Positions 45,766-58,571 of a stretch of 64,000 nucleotides of DNA are shown one piece after another. Position numbers and translations under genes: made by a program. The stretch is from NCBI GenBank assembly GCA_003996215.1, contig QJPP01003140.1:186001-250000 (forward strand). The letters run 5' to 3'. This stretch comes from Jaltomata sinuosa (Eukaryota; Streptophyta; Magnoliopsida; Solanales; Solanaceae). The notes beneath the pieces were generated by a model. That model was not told where the DNA came from and searched no databases. It saw nothing but the letters and a program-made list of their open reading frames with translations. Positions within the stretch are counted from its first letter, which is position 1. Each line of letters starts with the position of its first letter.

Positions 45766-45966
45766 TCACCGAGGAGAATCTCTAGAATAATGACCAATCA
45801 CCCCATAATCACAACAACCATGCTGATTGGGATACATAATCATGGGGCAATCCTTAACAAATTGCCCACGCTCACCACACCAAAAACAACCTCTACCAGA
45901 TAAAGGCCGATGGGAAGATCTCACTGACCCTGACCAGCTACCATGGCCTACACACTCTGAATGCAA
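45766..45966 (-). pseudogene. Element B gag C-terminus with two degenerate zinc knuckles
   Basis: The minus-strand frame contains CFWCGERGQFVKDC, where the knuckle histidine is replaced by Gln. A second copy, CCDYGVIGHYSRDS, has lost two of its ligands. Neither would bind zinc normally. It lies downstream of the gag body at 46048-46665, from which it is separated by stops. Confidence 0.7.
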
Positions 45967-46047
45967 ACCTTGAAGAATCTGACTAGTACCCTATTTAATC
46001 TACTCAGTCATGCCCTGCACAAATATTTTCTGGAACCCGTGGAGTAA

Positions 46048-46665
46048 CTAAAACTGGTCTGCTAGATAAGAAGTAATGGAATTGATCCCTAGCAGACAAT
46101 CCCCTACCTTGAGTCTGAGAACCTCAAAAACTGCCCTGACAATGATGCTTTTACTACTACCTCCATATGCCTTACGACATAAACCCTCAACAGCCCAAGC
46201 GTGATCAACTACCTGAAGGAAGGTCATCCCAACTGTAACCAAGTGCTCGGTCGCCAAAAGGAGCGGTAAAATCAAACCCCCAACAAAGCTCTGAATCCTA
46301 TCCAACTCTGAAGGAACAACCCAAGTAGTATGTCTAACCATCTCATGAAACCTCGCTTCATACTCCAATACTGACATACAACCCTGCTGAAGGACTGAAA
46401 GCTCAACCCCTACTGAAGCACTGCTCGAAGAACCTAGTACTACCCCACCGTGAGGCACTGAAACACCCATCGGAGGACTCCGAGTCCTAGCCACAGTGTC
46501 CTGAAGAACTGGGGTTGCCATGAATCCAATCGGAAGCTGGGTTGGTCCCACAACCCCTACCTGATGCGATAAACTCCCACTCCGAAGTCCTGGCACTGAC
46601 GAAAGCACTGAAGCAATAGGAGTAGAAGCCTCGATGTTACCCACTGTCGAACTCATCTTAGGCAT
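46048..46665 (-). pseudogene. Element B gag N-terminal part, copy 1
   Basis: This 205-codon frame starts MPKMSSTVGNIEASTPIASV, just inside the PBS. Its core reads LQQGCMSVLEYEARFHEMVR and SELDRIQSFVGGL, matching the Tekay/Del gag block in which a Y-E-x-R-F motif is followed by E-x-x-R-I-x-x-F-x-x-G. It is truncated relative to a full gag. It is duplicated almost identically at 48931-49544. Confidence 0.8.
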
Positions 46666-46857
46666 CAGAGAAGGAATTAAACAATCGAAGTTTAGAAGTC
46701 AAAAGAGCCAGGAACGCACGATAAGGAGACAAGAAGATGGAACTTTTCCTAACAATTCCCTGTAGCCTCCCGCAGATAGGATACAAATGTCATCATACCG
46801 ATCTATGAGACTCTACTTAGACAATTGCTTCTGTACCATGACACCGGTGAACCTAGG

Positions 46858-46870
46858 CTCTGATACCAAG
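46858..46870 (-). other. Element B primer binding site, copy 1
   Basis: The minus strand reads TTGGTATCAGAGC, a perfect tRNA-Met-type site, adjoining the LTR end at 46872. Confidence 0.85.
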
Positions 46871-46871
46871 C

Positions 46872-47039
46872 TATCACGACCCGATTTCTTAGGTCATGAT
46901 GGCACCACCAACTCCCCAGTAGGCAAACCAATTCCTGCAACCCGGAACGATCAGTAATGGGCTACTACCTAATCAATATGCATGATAGGCAAAAATAAAT
47001 GGAAGCAAAATAAGATAAAAACAACGTAGAAGCAAAGCC

Positions 47040-47088
<49 letters not shown>

Positions 47089-48930
47089 AAAAAAACTACA
47101 CCAACCCCAAGACTTGGTATCGTTAGTACAAGAGCTTCTAAATAAAATACAAGTGAATGGAGTAATATAATCTACCTACAGTCCCAATGGCCGCTCATAC
47201 AACCGAGGTACACAATCGAGTGAAAACAAACCCTTCGGCATCCTATACTACCAGAGCATACACTGAGCATACAACAAACAAGGGTGGAATCAGAATACCA
47301 TATGCATAATGATGATATGATGAATCTGAGGTGAAAGTAACCCGTATGTTCCCCTTCTAGTACTCCAAAGGCCTAATAGAGACGGGACCCATGGAAGGAC
47401 TCTACTTGTGTACCTCTACTCCACTGTACACCCCTTCTCCTTGCGCATACATCAGCCCATAGCAGGTAACCTAGGTACGACAGGGTCCATGGAGGTCTAC
47501 TCGTAGACCACATATAAAAATTGTGTAATCTCAAGTGTAGCTCTAGACTCAGAATCTTGTAGTACGTGCCCGGAATTGAATCGGGTCTAAAACAGTAGTA
47601 GTAATCTCAAAGACCCTCTCAAAGGGTGCCTGAAGAATATCCAGGTCTAAAATCAATACGTAAAGCCTCAATAACCCTCTCGAAGGGTGCCTAGAGCATA
47701 CTCGGGTCTAAAACCATCATAAAACATGTCTAACACTCCAGCATAACCGAGTCTAGTATCAGTAAGAAAACCAGTGAGAAAATCACATATAACCACTTTT
47801 ATTTCCATAAAATCCACTAGTCAGTTCTAAATCTCATTTTATCATTATTTATACCAAAAATGGGCCCCTCGGGCCATGCAAAGTTTAGAAAACCAGTGAC
47901 AGTATGCCCAAAGCCAAAATATTTGTAAAACATGCAGGAAAAACCTTTTTCATGAATGACATGCTCACAGGCAACAAGTTTAGCCCAAAGTGACTCATAA
48001 ACATTCCTATCGGTCTTGCACAGGCACAACCAGTTATACAACATATATAGATAACCTAAAATAAGGTCACGATGTTCGAGACTCACGGACATTTCCAAAT
48101 ATCCCACCGTCTATGGTCCAAAGTCATAAAAAAGGCCACACGAGGCCACAAGGGTGATATAACAATACTACACGAATTCTACAATCACGTATGAAATAAA
48201 CAGACAGAAAGGTGGACAAGGTCTGGGATACCAACCTATAATAACCCACTTGAGGATGCTAATTAGTGCAGTTATAGTCTATATAAACACATTTTAGATA
48301 GGGGAAACCATAACCTACCTGTCATCCAAAACTAGTTGCAGGAATGATGTCGTCCATGCTCGAACTGCTCCTAGAAGCTCCAATTTGCAAAAATACTATC
48401 AACACAATAAACTAAATATTAACACGAGACTAACGATACCCATAATATCATAAACATAACCGAGTCAAAATCCGGATCACAAACGGGACCATGGGCCCTG
48501 TAACCCGAAACAAAAAATGAAAAAACACCACGGTATTCCTCATAATCCTCGGAGAAGATTCTCAAAATTTGAGCAGAAACGGACAACAAAAGGGGATCCA
48601 AAATAGCCCACCATGCAAGAAATCAAAGAGGGAATCAATGGAGAAAATGGGAATTAAATAGATTACTTACCCGCTTTAGAAGTCAATTAACAAGAAGGAT
48701 CATCACAATGACACCCTCCAATCAGTTGGGAACAATTATGGTGAAGTATGGAGGTTTTGGGGTTCTTTGGAAATGGAGGGCGAGTTGGAAATGTTTGGAG
48801 AAATAAAGGAGAAAAAACAGAAATGACCAACTTAAGCTGCCAGTCTTGGCCTATGCGAATGCGGCCAAGGCATCGCCTAGGTGAAGGCAAAAATTTGGGG
48901 CTGCTGGAATTGCTCTATGCCTAGGCGGCC
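46872..48930 (-). mobile_element. Element B LTR copy 1, truncated
   Basis: This runs from the inner LTR end (tatcacgacccga, the usual TG mutated) to a breakpoint at ggccagct (about 48930), where gag sequence of copy 2 begins. A (TA)n tract lies at 47043-47083. Compared with copy 2 it lacks about 0.8 kb at 47157. No coding region. Confidence 0.8.
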
Positions 48931-49544
48931 AGCTGGTCTGCTAGATAAGAAGTAACAGAATTGATCCCTAGCAGACAATCCCCTACCTTGAGTCTGAGAA
49001 CCTCGAAAATTGCCCTGACAATGATGCTTTTAATACTACCTCCATATGCCTCACGACATAAAACCTCAACAGCCCAAGCGTGATCAACTACCTGAAGGAA
49101 GGTCATCCCAACTGTAACCAAGTGTTCAGTCGCCAAGCGGAGCGGCAAAATCAAACCCCCAACAAAGCTCTGAATCCTATCCAACTCTGAAGGCACAACC
49201 CAAGTAGTATGTCTAACCATCTCATGAAACCTCGCTTCATACTCCAATACCGACATACAACCCTGCTGAAGGACTGAAAGCTCAACCCCTACTGAAGCAC
49301 TGCTCGAAGAACCTAGTACTACCCCACCGTGAGGCACTGAAACACCCACCGGAGGACTCCGAGTCCTAGCCACGGTATCCTGAAGAACTGGGGTAGCCAT
49401 GAATCCAATCGGAAGCTGGGTTGGTCCCACACCCCCTACCTGATGCGATAAACTCCCACTTTGAAGTCCTGGCACTGATGAAAGCACTGAAGCAATAGGA
49501 GTAGAAGCCTCGATGTTACCCACTGTCGAACTCATCTTAGGCAT
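48931..49544 (-). pseudogene. Element B gag N-terminal part, copy 2
   Basis: This has the same start and content as 46048-46665 (207 codons, MPKMSSTVGNIEASTPIASV) with scattered substitutions. It is joined at its 3' end to LTR copy 1 by the duplication breakpoint. Positions correspond to copy 1 with an offset of 2879 bp. It has no downstream gag/pol of its own. Confidence 0.85.
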
Positions 49545-49736
49545 CAGAGAAGGAATGAAATAATCGAAGTTTAGAAGTCAAAAGAGCCAGGAACGCATGA
49601 TAAGGAGACAAGAAGATGGAACTTTTCCTAACAATTCCCTGTAGCCTCCCGCAGATAGGATACAGATGTCATCGTACCGATCTATGAGACTCTACTTAGA
49701 CAATTGCTTTTGTACCATGACACCGGTGAACCTAGG

Positions 49737-49749
49737 CTCTAATACCAAG
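49737..49749 (-). other. Element B primer binding site, copy 2
   Basis: The minus strand reads TTGGTATTAGAGC, one change from the perfect site in copy 1, 2879 bp away. Confidence 0.8.
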
Positions 49750-49750
49750 C

Positions 49751-49915
49751 TGTCACGACCTGATTTCTTAGGTCATGATGGCACCTACAACTCTCCAGTA
49801 GGCAAACCAATTCCTGCAACCCGGAACGATCAGTAATGGGCTACTACCTAATCAATACGCATGATAGGCTAAAATAAATGGAAGCAAAATAAGATAAAAA
49901 CAACGCAGAAGCAAA

Positions 49916-49977
<62 letters not shown>

Positions 49978-50271
49978 TACACCAACCCCAAGACTTGGTA
50001 TCGTTAGTACAAGAGCTTCTAAATAAATTACAAGTGTAGATGTAACAAAATAGACTACACAACTGTCTCTGAATACTTAAAGAGTAACAATACTAAAGAT
50101 GAGATGCGGTCAAGCTCCGGTCATTAGGCGCTAACCCTAGTCTCGAATATCCAAAAGTTGCACGAGTCTCCACATGATCAACGGTGAAAGCTCACACTAA
50201 TAACTGCACTAAAAAGTGCCAAAATGTAGTATGAGCACCAATTGCTAAGCAATGGGTACCCAGTAGGCATC
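49751..50271 (-). mobile_element. Element B LTR copy 2, inner part
   Basis: From tgtcacgacctga at 49751 to the solo-LTR insertion point. It contains (TA)n at 49919-49973. The last five bases, gcatc (50267-50271), are the left target duplication of solo LTR C. The LTR resumes at 52943. Confidence 0.85.
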
Positions 50272-52942
50272 TGTCACGACCCAATTTCTCGGTCATGAAG
50301 GCACCTACAACCCCCGGTAGGTGAACCAATCCTCGTAGCCCAGAACAGTTAGTAATGGGCTACTATCTAACAAATAAGAGAACAAGACGAAGAGAACAGA
50401 TAAAAGGACTATAAATATATACATATGCGGAAACTAAACCAAACCCCAAGACCTGGTATCATAGTATAGAGCCAAAACTACATACATGGAGTGCAAACGA
50501 TCCAAACAATATATACAGATGTCTCTGAATGGTAATAGAGTACATGAAGCAAAAGATAAACTAAAGATAAGCTCCGATCGCCAGGAGCTCACCCTCAGTC
50601 TGAAGTAGTCCCCAACAGCTCTCCAAGCACGAATCACAGCGATCTAACGGCGATGGCCCACGCTAGGGTCTGCACCCAAAGATGCAGGGGGTAGGGGTGA
50701 GCACCAAATGCGAAGCATAAGGTACCCAGTAGGTATCATAGGCCGACTGGGCACATATAAGATAAAAGTGTAGTAACAGACAGAATAGAAGCAAGTAGTC
50801 ACAGAAATCAACGAAAGGTACACAGGAACTAGCCCAGAGAGAAATCAACAGAACCACATGTGAGGCCAGTAAGCAGAATACACACACCATAGGCACATGT
50901 GAAAGTAAGAAATAACGCACCTGGGGTCCTTGCAATAAAGTGTATATACATAATAAGTTTACGAAATGGACGGTATACCAGTAACCTCAAGTGTAAGAAG
51001 AGGGAAAGAGTAATGATAGGCATGCTCAAAGACATGAATCAAACTCAACTAATCATATCAATCTCAAAACCAGAAACTAACAGTCTAGCAGTAACCAATT
51101 TCATACTTAACCGTAACAGGGAACAATTCTGTAAGTAAATAGCAAAATTCTACCTACAGTCCCTTGGCCGCCCATACAACCGAGGAACACAAATAAGTGA
51201 AAAAAACCCTCCGGCATCCCATACTACCGGAGCGTACAATCAACAAACAACAAACAAGGGTGGAGCCTCAAACAAGGAATGATATGATGCATGAAGATCT
51301 CAAGTGAAATGGTATCTCTGTATGTACCTCCTCCGGTGCCGATCCGGCCCAACAAGTAGGTTCCATGGAAGGACACTGCCCGTATACCTCTACTCCGCCG
51401 TATACCCTTCCTCCGGCACACGCAGCCCGAAGCCCCAGGCCCGGATGGCAAGGTCCATGGAGGTCCCAGACCCCATACTAAAACTCATTATCAAACATGT
51501 CGTCCGGAAGCAAGTCCGGGATCAAGATAGAGACCCAGTCTCTGCAATTATGCATCCCAGACCCTGTCCAGGCCTAAAGTAGTAGACACAATATCTCAAA
51601 AAACCCCGTCAAAGGGGTGCCGGACAATAACCGGTCTAAAACAGTAAGAAAGTCATCTCAGGTGCTCGGGTCCGACCGAGGCTACAAATCAATCTCAAGT
51701 ATAAAAAACTCAACTAGCACCTCCGCCTTGCCGAGTCTAGCGCGTTAATCGTAAAACTGATGATTTAAAACATATTTTACTTTTTTTTACCACAGGAAAT
51801 TCACAAGTTAAATCAAACCATTTCCAAATTATTGTCCACATCAAAAATGGCCCCCGCCGGGCCAGTGCAAGGTTTGAAACATGGTGCGCAGAGGCCTCGA
51901 AGCCCAAACCGTAGTAAAACATGTATAAAACCTCTTTATATGCATGAAATGGTATGATCAAAACACAATAGCTGCCCCAGCAGCTCACAATCAACCTATC
52001 GACCCTGCACAGGCCCACAACTACTCAGCAAGCATAACCAGCCTAGAAGGATAATTCTATGCCCGGGACTCTGCCGGAACATTCCCAAAATCCCACCTTC
52101 TATGTTCCAGAGTCAACAAGGTCTCACAGGACCACAAGGGTAAACAAAATATATCGGCAAATACTACAAGCAACGGAGGAACAAAAGTAGGCGGACATGA
52201 ATAAAGCGGTCAAGGTCTGTGGTACCAACCTAATAAACCAACCCAAGGATGCCCATTAATACAATTTTATTCTATATATGCAGAGTCTAGGGAAAATAAA
52301 CCGTAACCTACCTGTCGTCCGATGACAAGCTTGAATCTCTCCGAAAAGAAGCTCCAAAACAAAAATCAAACTTGAACTCGGGCTTGAATAACTTGACGTA
52401 GATAATTGATTAAACACAAAATTATGTAAATCATGGGATAAGATGCTAACCCACCCACCTGAAAATTATTATACATATATGCAGCACTCATAACATCTTC
52501 AAATGGTGGAGAAGTGATGAATATCTAATTAAGAGGTGATTTTTGGCAAAAGAAATTATATATTCTTTCAAGGCTATTAGATAATTACTAATTAAAGTAT
52601 CAATAAGTGGCAGCCACACCTTGATTTTGAAGATTGTTGTACACATTCCTCCACTTCCACGTGGAGTGGAGGTGACCATATTAAAATATTCTTATCCCGT
52701 TACATATATATTCGGGTATTGCATAAGTTCGTGGTAAAATATATATAACATTTTAAATATACCATAATTCATAGAAAATTATTTCAAACAAAACCTACTA
52801 TATTATAATAATAATTTTTAACATAACTAAATTTACTATCTCCGTTAAAATATTACGGTGTATAAAAACCTTATAAAGTAAATACATAAATAATTATATC
52901 ATAACAAAATATTTTTCATAAATAACCGGAAGGGTCATTACA
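50272..52942 (-). mobile_element. Solo LTR of gypsy family C with perfect target duplication
   Basis: This 2671-bp LTR begins (minus) TGTAATGACCC at 52942 and ends TCGTGACA at 50272. It is flanked by gcatc on both sides (50267-50271 and 52943-52947). No internal region is present. It is therefore the product of recombination between the two LTRs of an element that had inserted in element-B LTR copy 2. A second copy of this LTR family starts at 58397. Confidence 0.92.
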
Positions 52943-55752
52943 GCATCATGGGCTGACTGCACACATATAAAATATAAAAGCAGTAACAAGGAAAATACAA
53001 GGAAATAGTCACGGAAAAGGAGGAAACACAAAGAACTAGCACAAAGAGTAATCAACCAAGAATTTCAAGTATAACATGCTTGCACAGAAGATATACGTAC
53101 ACAGAAACATAGGTGAAAAAAGGAAGAAGGATGCAACTTGGATCCTTGCAAAAACAGTACATATAAAAGAGAGTTTAAAGAGATGAGCGGTATACCGGTA
53201 ACCTCAAAAATAAAGGGAAAGAAGGAAAGCAAGCCAACAATCAAACTAGGAGCCATAGACTAAGAGAAACATGCTTAAGACATCAATATCAAGATAAGAA
53301 TAGACGTATAATAGTCTCACAAGTATAAGCCTAGGATGGAATAACTAAACCACAAGTACGCAACTCCGCTAATTAATCCAGGATAAGAACAAAAATCAAT
53401 ACCCCACAACCGCTCAGGAGGTTACACAATCAGTATCTCAACAATGCAAGTCCCACTAGCCTCTCAATAATCATAGCCCCAAAAGCCGGTGCCTCAATAG
53501 GCTAAAGCAATGAATCCAAACAGTACCTAAGGTCACAATAAGCTCTAAAAAGTGAATAGAGTAATATAATCTACCTACAATACCAATGGCCGCTCATACA
53601 ACCGAGGAACACAATCGAGTGAAAACAAACCCTTCGGCATCCCATACTACCAGAGCATACACTAAGCACACAACAAACAAGGGTGGAATCAGAATACCAA
53701 ATACATAATGATGATATGATGAATATGAGGTGAAAGTAACCTGTATGTTCCCTTCTAGTACCCCAAAGGCCTAATAGAGGCGAGACCCATGGAAGGACTC
53801 TACTTGTGTACCTCTACTCCACTGTACACCCCTTCTCCTGGTGCATGCATCAGCCCATAGCTGGTAACCTAGGTACGACAGGGTCCATAAAGGTTGTAGA
53901 CCACATATAAAAATTGTGTAATCTCAAGTGTAGCTCTAGACTCAGAATCTTGTAGTACGTGCCCGGAATTGAATCGAGTCTAAAACAGTAGTAGTAATCT
54001 CAAAGACCCTCTCAAAGGGTGTCCGAAGAATATCCAGGCGCAAGCAGTTCTACAACATATATAGACAACCTAAAATAAGGTCACGATGTTCGGGACTCAC
54101 GAACATTTCCAAATATCCCACTGTCTATGGTCCAAAGTCATAAAAAAGACCACACGAGGCCACAAGGGTGATATAACAATACTACACGAATTCTACAATC
54201 ACGTATGAAATAAACAGACAGAAAGGTGGACAAGGTCTGGGATACCAACCTATAATAACCCACTCGAGGATGCTAATTAGTGCAGTTATAGTCTATATAC
54301 ACAGATTTTAGATAGGGGAAACCATAACCTATCTGTCATCCAAAACTAGTTGCAGGAATGATGTCGTCCATGTTCGAACTGCTCCTAGAAGCTCCAATTT
54401 GCAAAAATACTATCAACACAATAAACTAAATATTAACATGAGACTAACGATACCCATAATATCATAAACATAACCGAGTCAAAATCTGAGTCACAAATAG
54501 GACTGTGGGCCCTGTAACCCAAAACCAGAAATGAAAAACACCACGGTGTTCCTCACAATCCTCGGAGAACATTCTCAAAATTTGAGCAGAAACGGACAAC
54601 AAAAGGGGTTCCAAAATAGCCCACCATGCAAGAAATCAAAGAGGGAATCAATGGAGAAAACGAGAATTAAATAGATTACTTACCCGCTTTAGAAGTCAAT
54701 TAAAAAGAAGGATCATCACAATGACACCCTCCAATCAGTTGGGAACAATTATGGTGAAGTATGGAGGTTTTGGGGTTATTTGGAAATGGAGGGCGAGTTG
54801 GAAATGTTTGGAGAAATAAAGGAGAAAAAAGAGAAATGACCAACTTAAGCTGCCAGCCTTGGCCTATGCGAATGCGGCCAAGGCATTGCCTAGGTGAAGG
54901 CAAAAATTCGGGGCGGCTGGAATTGCTCTATGCCTAGGCGGCCAGCTTCCTGCGTAGGCGATAACAAAATTTGGGGCCGCTGGAATTGCCTTATGCCTAG
55001 GCGGCCAGCTCCCTGCATAGGCGAAGCACAAAATTGGGGAGGCTGGAATTTCCCTATGCCTAGGTGGCCAGCCCCACGCGTAGGCGAAGAGCAAAATGGT
55101 GCTATGACAACAACTAGTTGCCAAGGGCAGATTTTCACACTTTGGGTCACCGAAAACGCATCCAGAGTCCCGCGAACAAAAATGACCTGAGCTATTCAAC
55201 TAGAAAAGAAGTTCCAGATCTAATGGAATTGACGAAAATCCAATCGGAGGTCAATTTAATGAAAAGTGAGCGCCACACCCAAAATTAACTTTTAGGCCAA
55301 CAATTCCCAAAATGGAACCCAAGGGCCAAAATCAACTCTGGAAGCCTCGAGACCCGAACCAATGGTCCCTCTAGCCTAAACTCAACATTCCAGAGCTAAC
55401 AACGCTGACGAAATGTTCATTCAAGGCCGTCTTTTCCAAATATTGACCAAAGTCTACTAAACAAGCCCAACTGGCTTGGAAACACAAAACGAGGGAGAAT
55501 TCCAAGCTAAAAACTCCCGGATCTTGACCAAAGGTCTCACTAGACCAAAGTCTATGATCCGGAGCTAACAGAACAGTTGGAATTTGATTCCGAGCACGTT
55601 CACCAAGAATGTTGATCGAAGTCAATGATTACCAAAGTTTAAAGTTCTAAAATAGGAAATGACCAAAAAGACCAAACAAATGGCCCAAGCACCGAACTAT
55701 CAATCCTAGAAAGCCATAAATGACTTGGGGCCACTACATGCAGGCTCTAACA
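52943..55752 (-). mobile_element. Element B LTR copy 2, outer part
   Basis: Continuation of the LTR after solo LTR C, starting at the second gcatc. It ends (LTR start on minus) TGTTAGAGCC at 55752. It matches 32784-34657 and 47160-48930, but lacks about 0.4 kb at 54038. It carries 63-bp tandem repeats at about 54853-55100. The small ORFs inside show no homology. Confidence 0.8.
54853..55100. repeat. 63-bp tandem repeat array in element B LTR
   Basis: Nearly four copies of a 63-bp unit containing gctggaattg, then the palindromic tgcctaggcggccagct. The starts at 54916, 54979 and 55042 show the exact 63-bp spacing. Copy 1 of the LTR is broken inside the first unit (48930). Confidence 0.9.
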
Positions 55753-56644
55753 ATAGGGCCCAATGTAAATACTCAAAAATTATAAGATATGTCTAATTTA
55801 GATATGCATATATTATTATTTTATTTAGATCAATAAACTTTTTAGATATGCGTACACTATTTTATTTAGATCAACAAAATTCATATAAGAATATTTTAAG
55901 TTGTTAATTATTGTGATTTATAATACTTTTAATATAATTTTTTTATTGTGATTTATAATACTTTTGATGTAATTTTTAAATATATAATAAATTATTAATT
56001 ATTATGATTTATAATAATTTTAATGTAAGATAAATAAATTAAAATGGAGAAGAATATAAAATTTTCCAGAGTGGCGCCCGCTGAAGCAGGCATGTCATCT
56101 ATGTCCTGCCTGCTTCAGCAACCTAACCATGGCTTCTTATATAGGATAATATGTCTAACTCATAGGCTTTATTATGTACCTTATTTTACTATTAGTGTAC
56201 TTATCCATGCTTCGTGGGACTTTAGGAAATAACTCTCTTACAAATATAAAGTCATATATTTATTGCAAGAAAAATAAAAAATACAATTAAATAATGAAGA
56301 TAAATAAAAATAGAGGAATCGATATTAATCCACACATTTGGTCTAAAATACTGCTCCATCATCATTTTATATGTCCAAGGTATTACTGTTTAGGAAATCC
56401 AAACAACTTTTCTTTTATTACAATTTTCTCAATCTCTTTTCAAAAAAGAATATTTTGAATCATTACTTATGTTAACTTGTAGTAATTTTTGTATAATTTT
56501 AAAATTTATTTAAAAAAATTAAATTTATATCTAAATATATAGTCAAAATTAATTAAGTGTTTTGACCCAAAATTCCCTCACAAATGGAGATGAAGAGACT
56601 AACTATTTTTATAAAGATTTTTTTTAATGATATTAATATATTAT
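55753..56644. other. AT-rich spacer without a gene
   Basis: Low-complexity AT-rich DNA between the element B LTR and LTR F. No coding region or repeat family was recognised. A small GC-rich hairpin lies at 56081-56118. Confidence 0.5.
56081..56118. repeat. 12-bp perfect stem hairpin in AT-rich DNA
   Basis: ctgaagcaggca (56081-56092) pairs with tgcctgcttcag (56107-56118) around a 14-base loop. It is an isolated GC-rich island in otherwise AT-rich sequence. Confidence 0.75.
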
Positions 56645-58396
56645 TGTAATGACCCTCAAGGTCATTTCCTCTATTTTCGTGCATTTTTTATGTTTCGAGC
56701 TTCTTTACAGCGGCTACAGGTTATTTATGACTTGCCGAGACTAACGGTTCAGTTCCCAGGCAGTTCGTTTGTGCTTTAAGCCCATTTTCTTATTTTGAAA
56801 CTTCTAAAGTTGAAAGAGTTGACTTTGGTTAACATTCGAAAAAGACAACCTCGAATGAGAATTCCATCAGCGTTGTTAAGCTCTGAAATGTTGACTTTGG
56901 GCTAGAGGGACCTTTGGTTCGGGGCCCGAGGATTTCGATTCATTTTGGGCTATTGGGTTCCTTTTGGCAAAAAGTTGGTTTATGGGCACGGGGCCCACTT
57001 TTTGTTAGAACAATCTTCATTGGAAATTTTGTCGATTCCGTTGAGTCCAGAATGACATTTTTAGTTGGGTAGCATGTTTGGTTTGTATTCATGGGGTTTG
57101 GAATGATCCCCAAGGGTGTGATCAGAGAATTTTTTAGCTAAGTTTGGCAGCTGTTGCTTCTGGTTCTGGTATGGCACGACTGCGGTGCATTGGCCGCACC
57201 TCCACTGCTGCCCCTACGGTCACTAGCTGCACCTGCGGCGCTGGGTAACGTCGGTAGGAGGCCACCCTGCACCCTTTTTCTGCCTTCACGGTGCCGCCCC
57301 TGCGGGTTGTGCGCGACACCTGTGAGGTTGGGATCTTTTGTTGACCTTCGGCCCTGCGGTGGTCTGACCGCCGTGGCGATGCCACCCCTATGTCAATATG
57401 ACCGCAAGTGCGGTGATCACTGGTAGTTAAAAGGTTGTCTCCTTTATTTCAAACATTCCAATAAAAAATCCTCCATTTCTAAAAAGCTCTAAACCAAAGT
57501 TTCAGTGTGGGATCACTATATTTTGGTTGAGGTGTCATTTCCTTGTCCGTAGTTGATTTTCCATCGTTAAATTGTAAGTTTCAGACCTTTAATCCCGTAA
57601 ATTTCCTTTAGTTTATTCTTGAATTGTGCTTGGGGTTGGGGGGCCAATTTAGGCTTGATTTTGAGCTTGTTTTTGCTAAATATTTTGGGAATGCAAATCC
57701 TTGTCCCACGAGGGACATTTTCTCTGGTTTCATTTTTGAAATTCGCATGCGGATCCCACGGGTGATTTTTTACCTAATTTTTTACTCGAATTGTTAAATT
57801 GCCATATGGGTATCATTGTTCATACTTTAATGAGTAGATCATCATTATGATAGCGTGGCATCATTCGGAGGTTTCCCAAAAAGGAAAAGCTCTTGTCTAG
57901 TGGGTGCGAACGCGCGTGATAGGCTTCCATGTAGGCTACAACTTACTTCCTTCTAGAATTAGATCGTATAAGATGATTGTATAGTTTATGCTAATTATTG
58001 GTGGGATTTTTATGGATTGAATAGTTGATCTTTAAGGAATTTGATTCTCGTAGTCGATTTAGGGGATTTAGCTTAGAATCAGGGATGGGATCCATAGTTA
58101 CCCTTGCTTATTCTTGTAAGTCTTAGCGTAGCCGATGTAGTCCCTTAAGTTGTAGATATTTACTTACCTTAGCTTGATTAGTCGTCTTAGGGTATTTGGA
58201 GTGGTTACTTTAGATATCTGTCGTATGGAATTTTTGATAGTTTTCGAGGTAGGTTAGGAGCTTGTTTAACTTTTTTGCTTAATTGCTTGACTTTTGTATT
58301 GTTCATCCATATTTATGTATTTGTTGGCCTGAGGCCGTATGCATTAGAATTGCTGAACCCCAAGTCAGTTACTTATCCCTTAACTCCTTTCGGTTT
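56645..58396 (+). mobile_element. LTR F, gypsy-type, plus strand, interrupted
   Basis: It starts tgtaatgaccctcaagg at 56645, the same opening as LTR C on the other strand. The U3-like part at 57140-57420 is GC-rich, with tgcggtg/cgcacct words. It is cut at 58396 by a C-type LTR. A 90-codon open frame at 57154-57426 lies in this word-rich part and is not a gene. Its 3' end is not in the window. Confidence 0.6.
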
Positions 58397-58571
58397 TGTC
58401 ACGACCCAATTTCTCGGTCATGATGGCACCTACAATCCCCCAGTAGGCGAACCAATTCCCGTAGCCCAGGACAGTTAGTAATGGGCTACTATCTAACAAA
58501 TAAGCGGTTAGAATAGATAACAGGAGTATATATATACATATGCGGAAACTAAATCAAACCCCAAGACCTGG
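58397..58571 (-). mobile_element. Second C-type LTR, inner part
   Basis: It begins tgtcacgacccaatttctcg like the solo LTR at 50272 and matches it base for base over most of the next 170 bases. It is interrupted after cctgg at 58571 by the Athila derivative and resumes at 63092. The 5-bp flank at 58392-58396 is ggttt; its partner would lie beyond the window. Confidence 0.85.

Noticed and set aside
46858..46870. tRNA-like sequence (tggtatcagagc) considered as a tRNA gene
   Set aside because: Only the 3' complement of initiator tRNA is present, at an LTR boundary; it is a primer site. No complete tRNA gene was seen in the window.
49919..49973. Long TA tract as a possible replication or matrix-attachment site
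   Set aside because: It is a microsatellite shared by the LTR copies of element B, with no other supporting signal.
54894..55190. Repetitive open frames in element B LTR, with MPRRPA-like repeats
   Set aside because: They are a by-product of the 63-bp tandem repeat, whose length is a multiple of three; three frames are open at once.
57154..57426. GC-rich 90-codon frame in LTR F
   Set aside because: It lies in the palindromic word-rich U3-like stretch, is open on both strands and resembles no protein.
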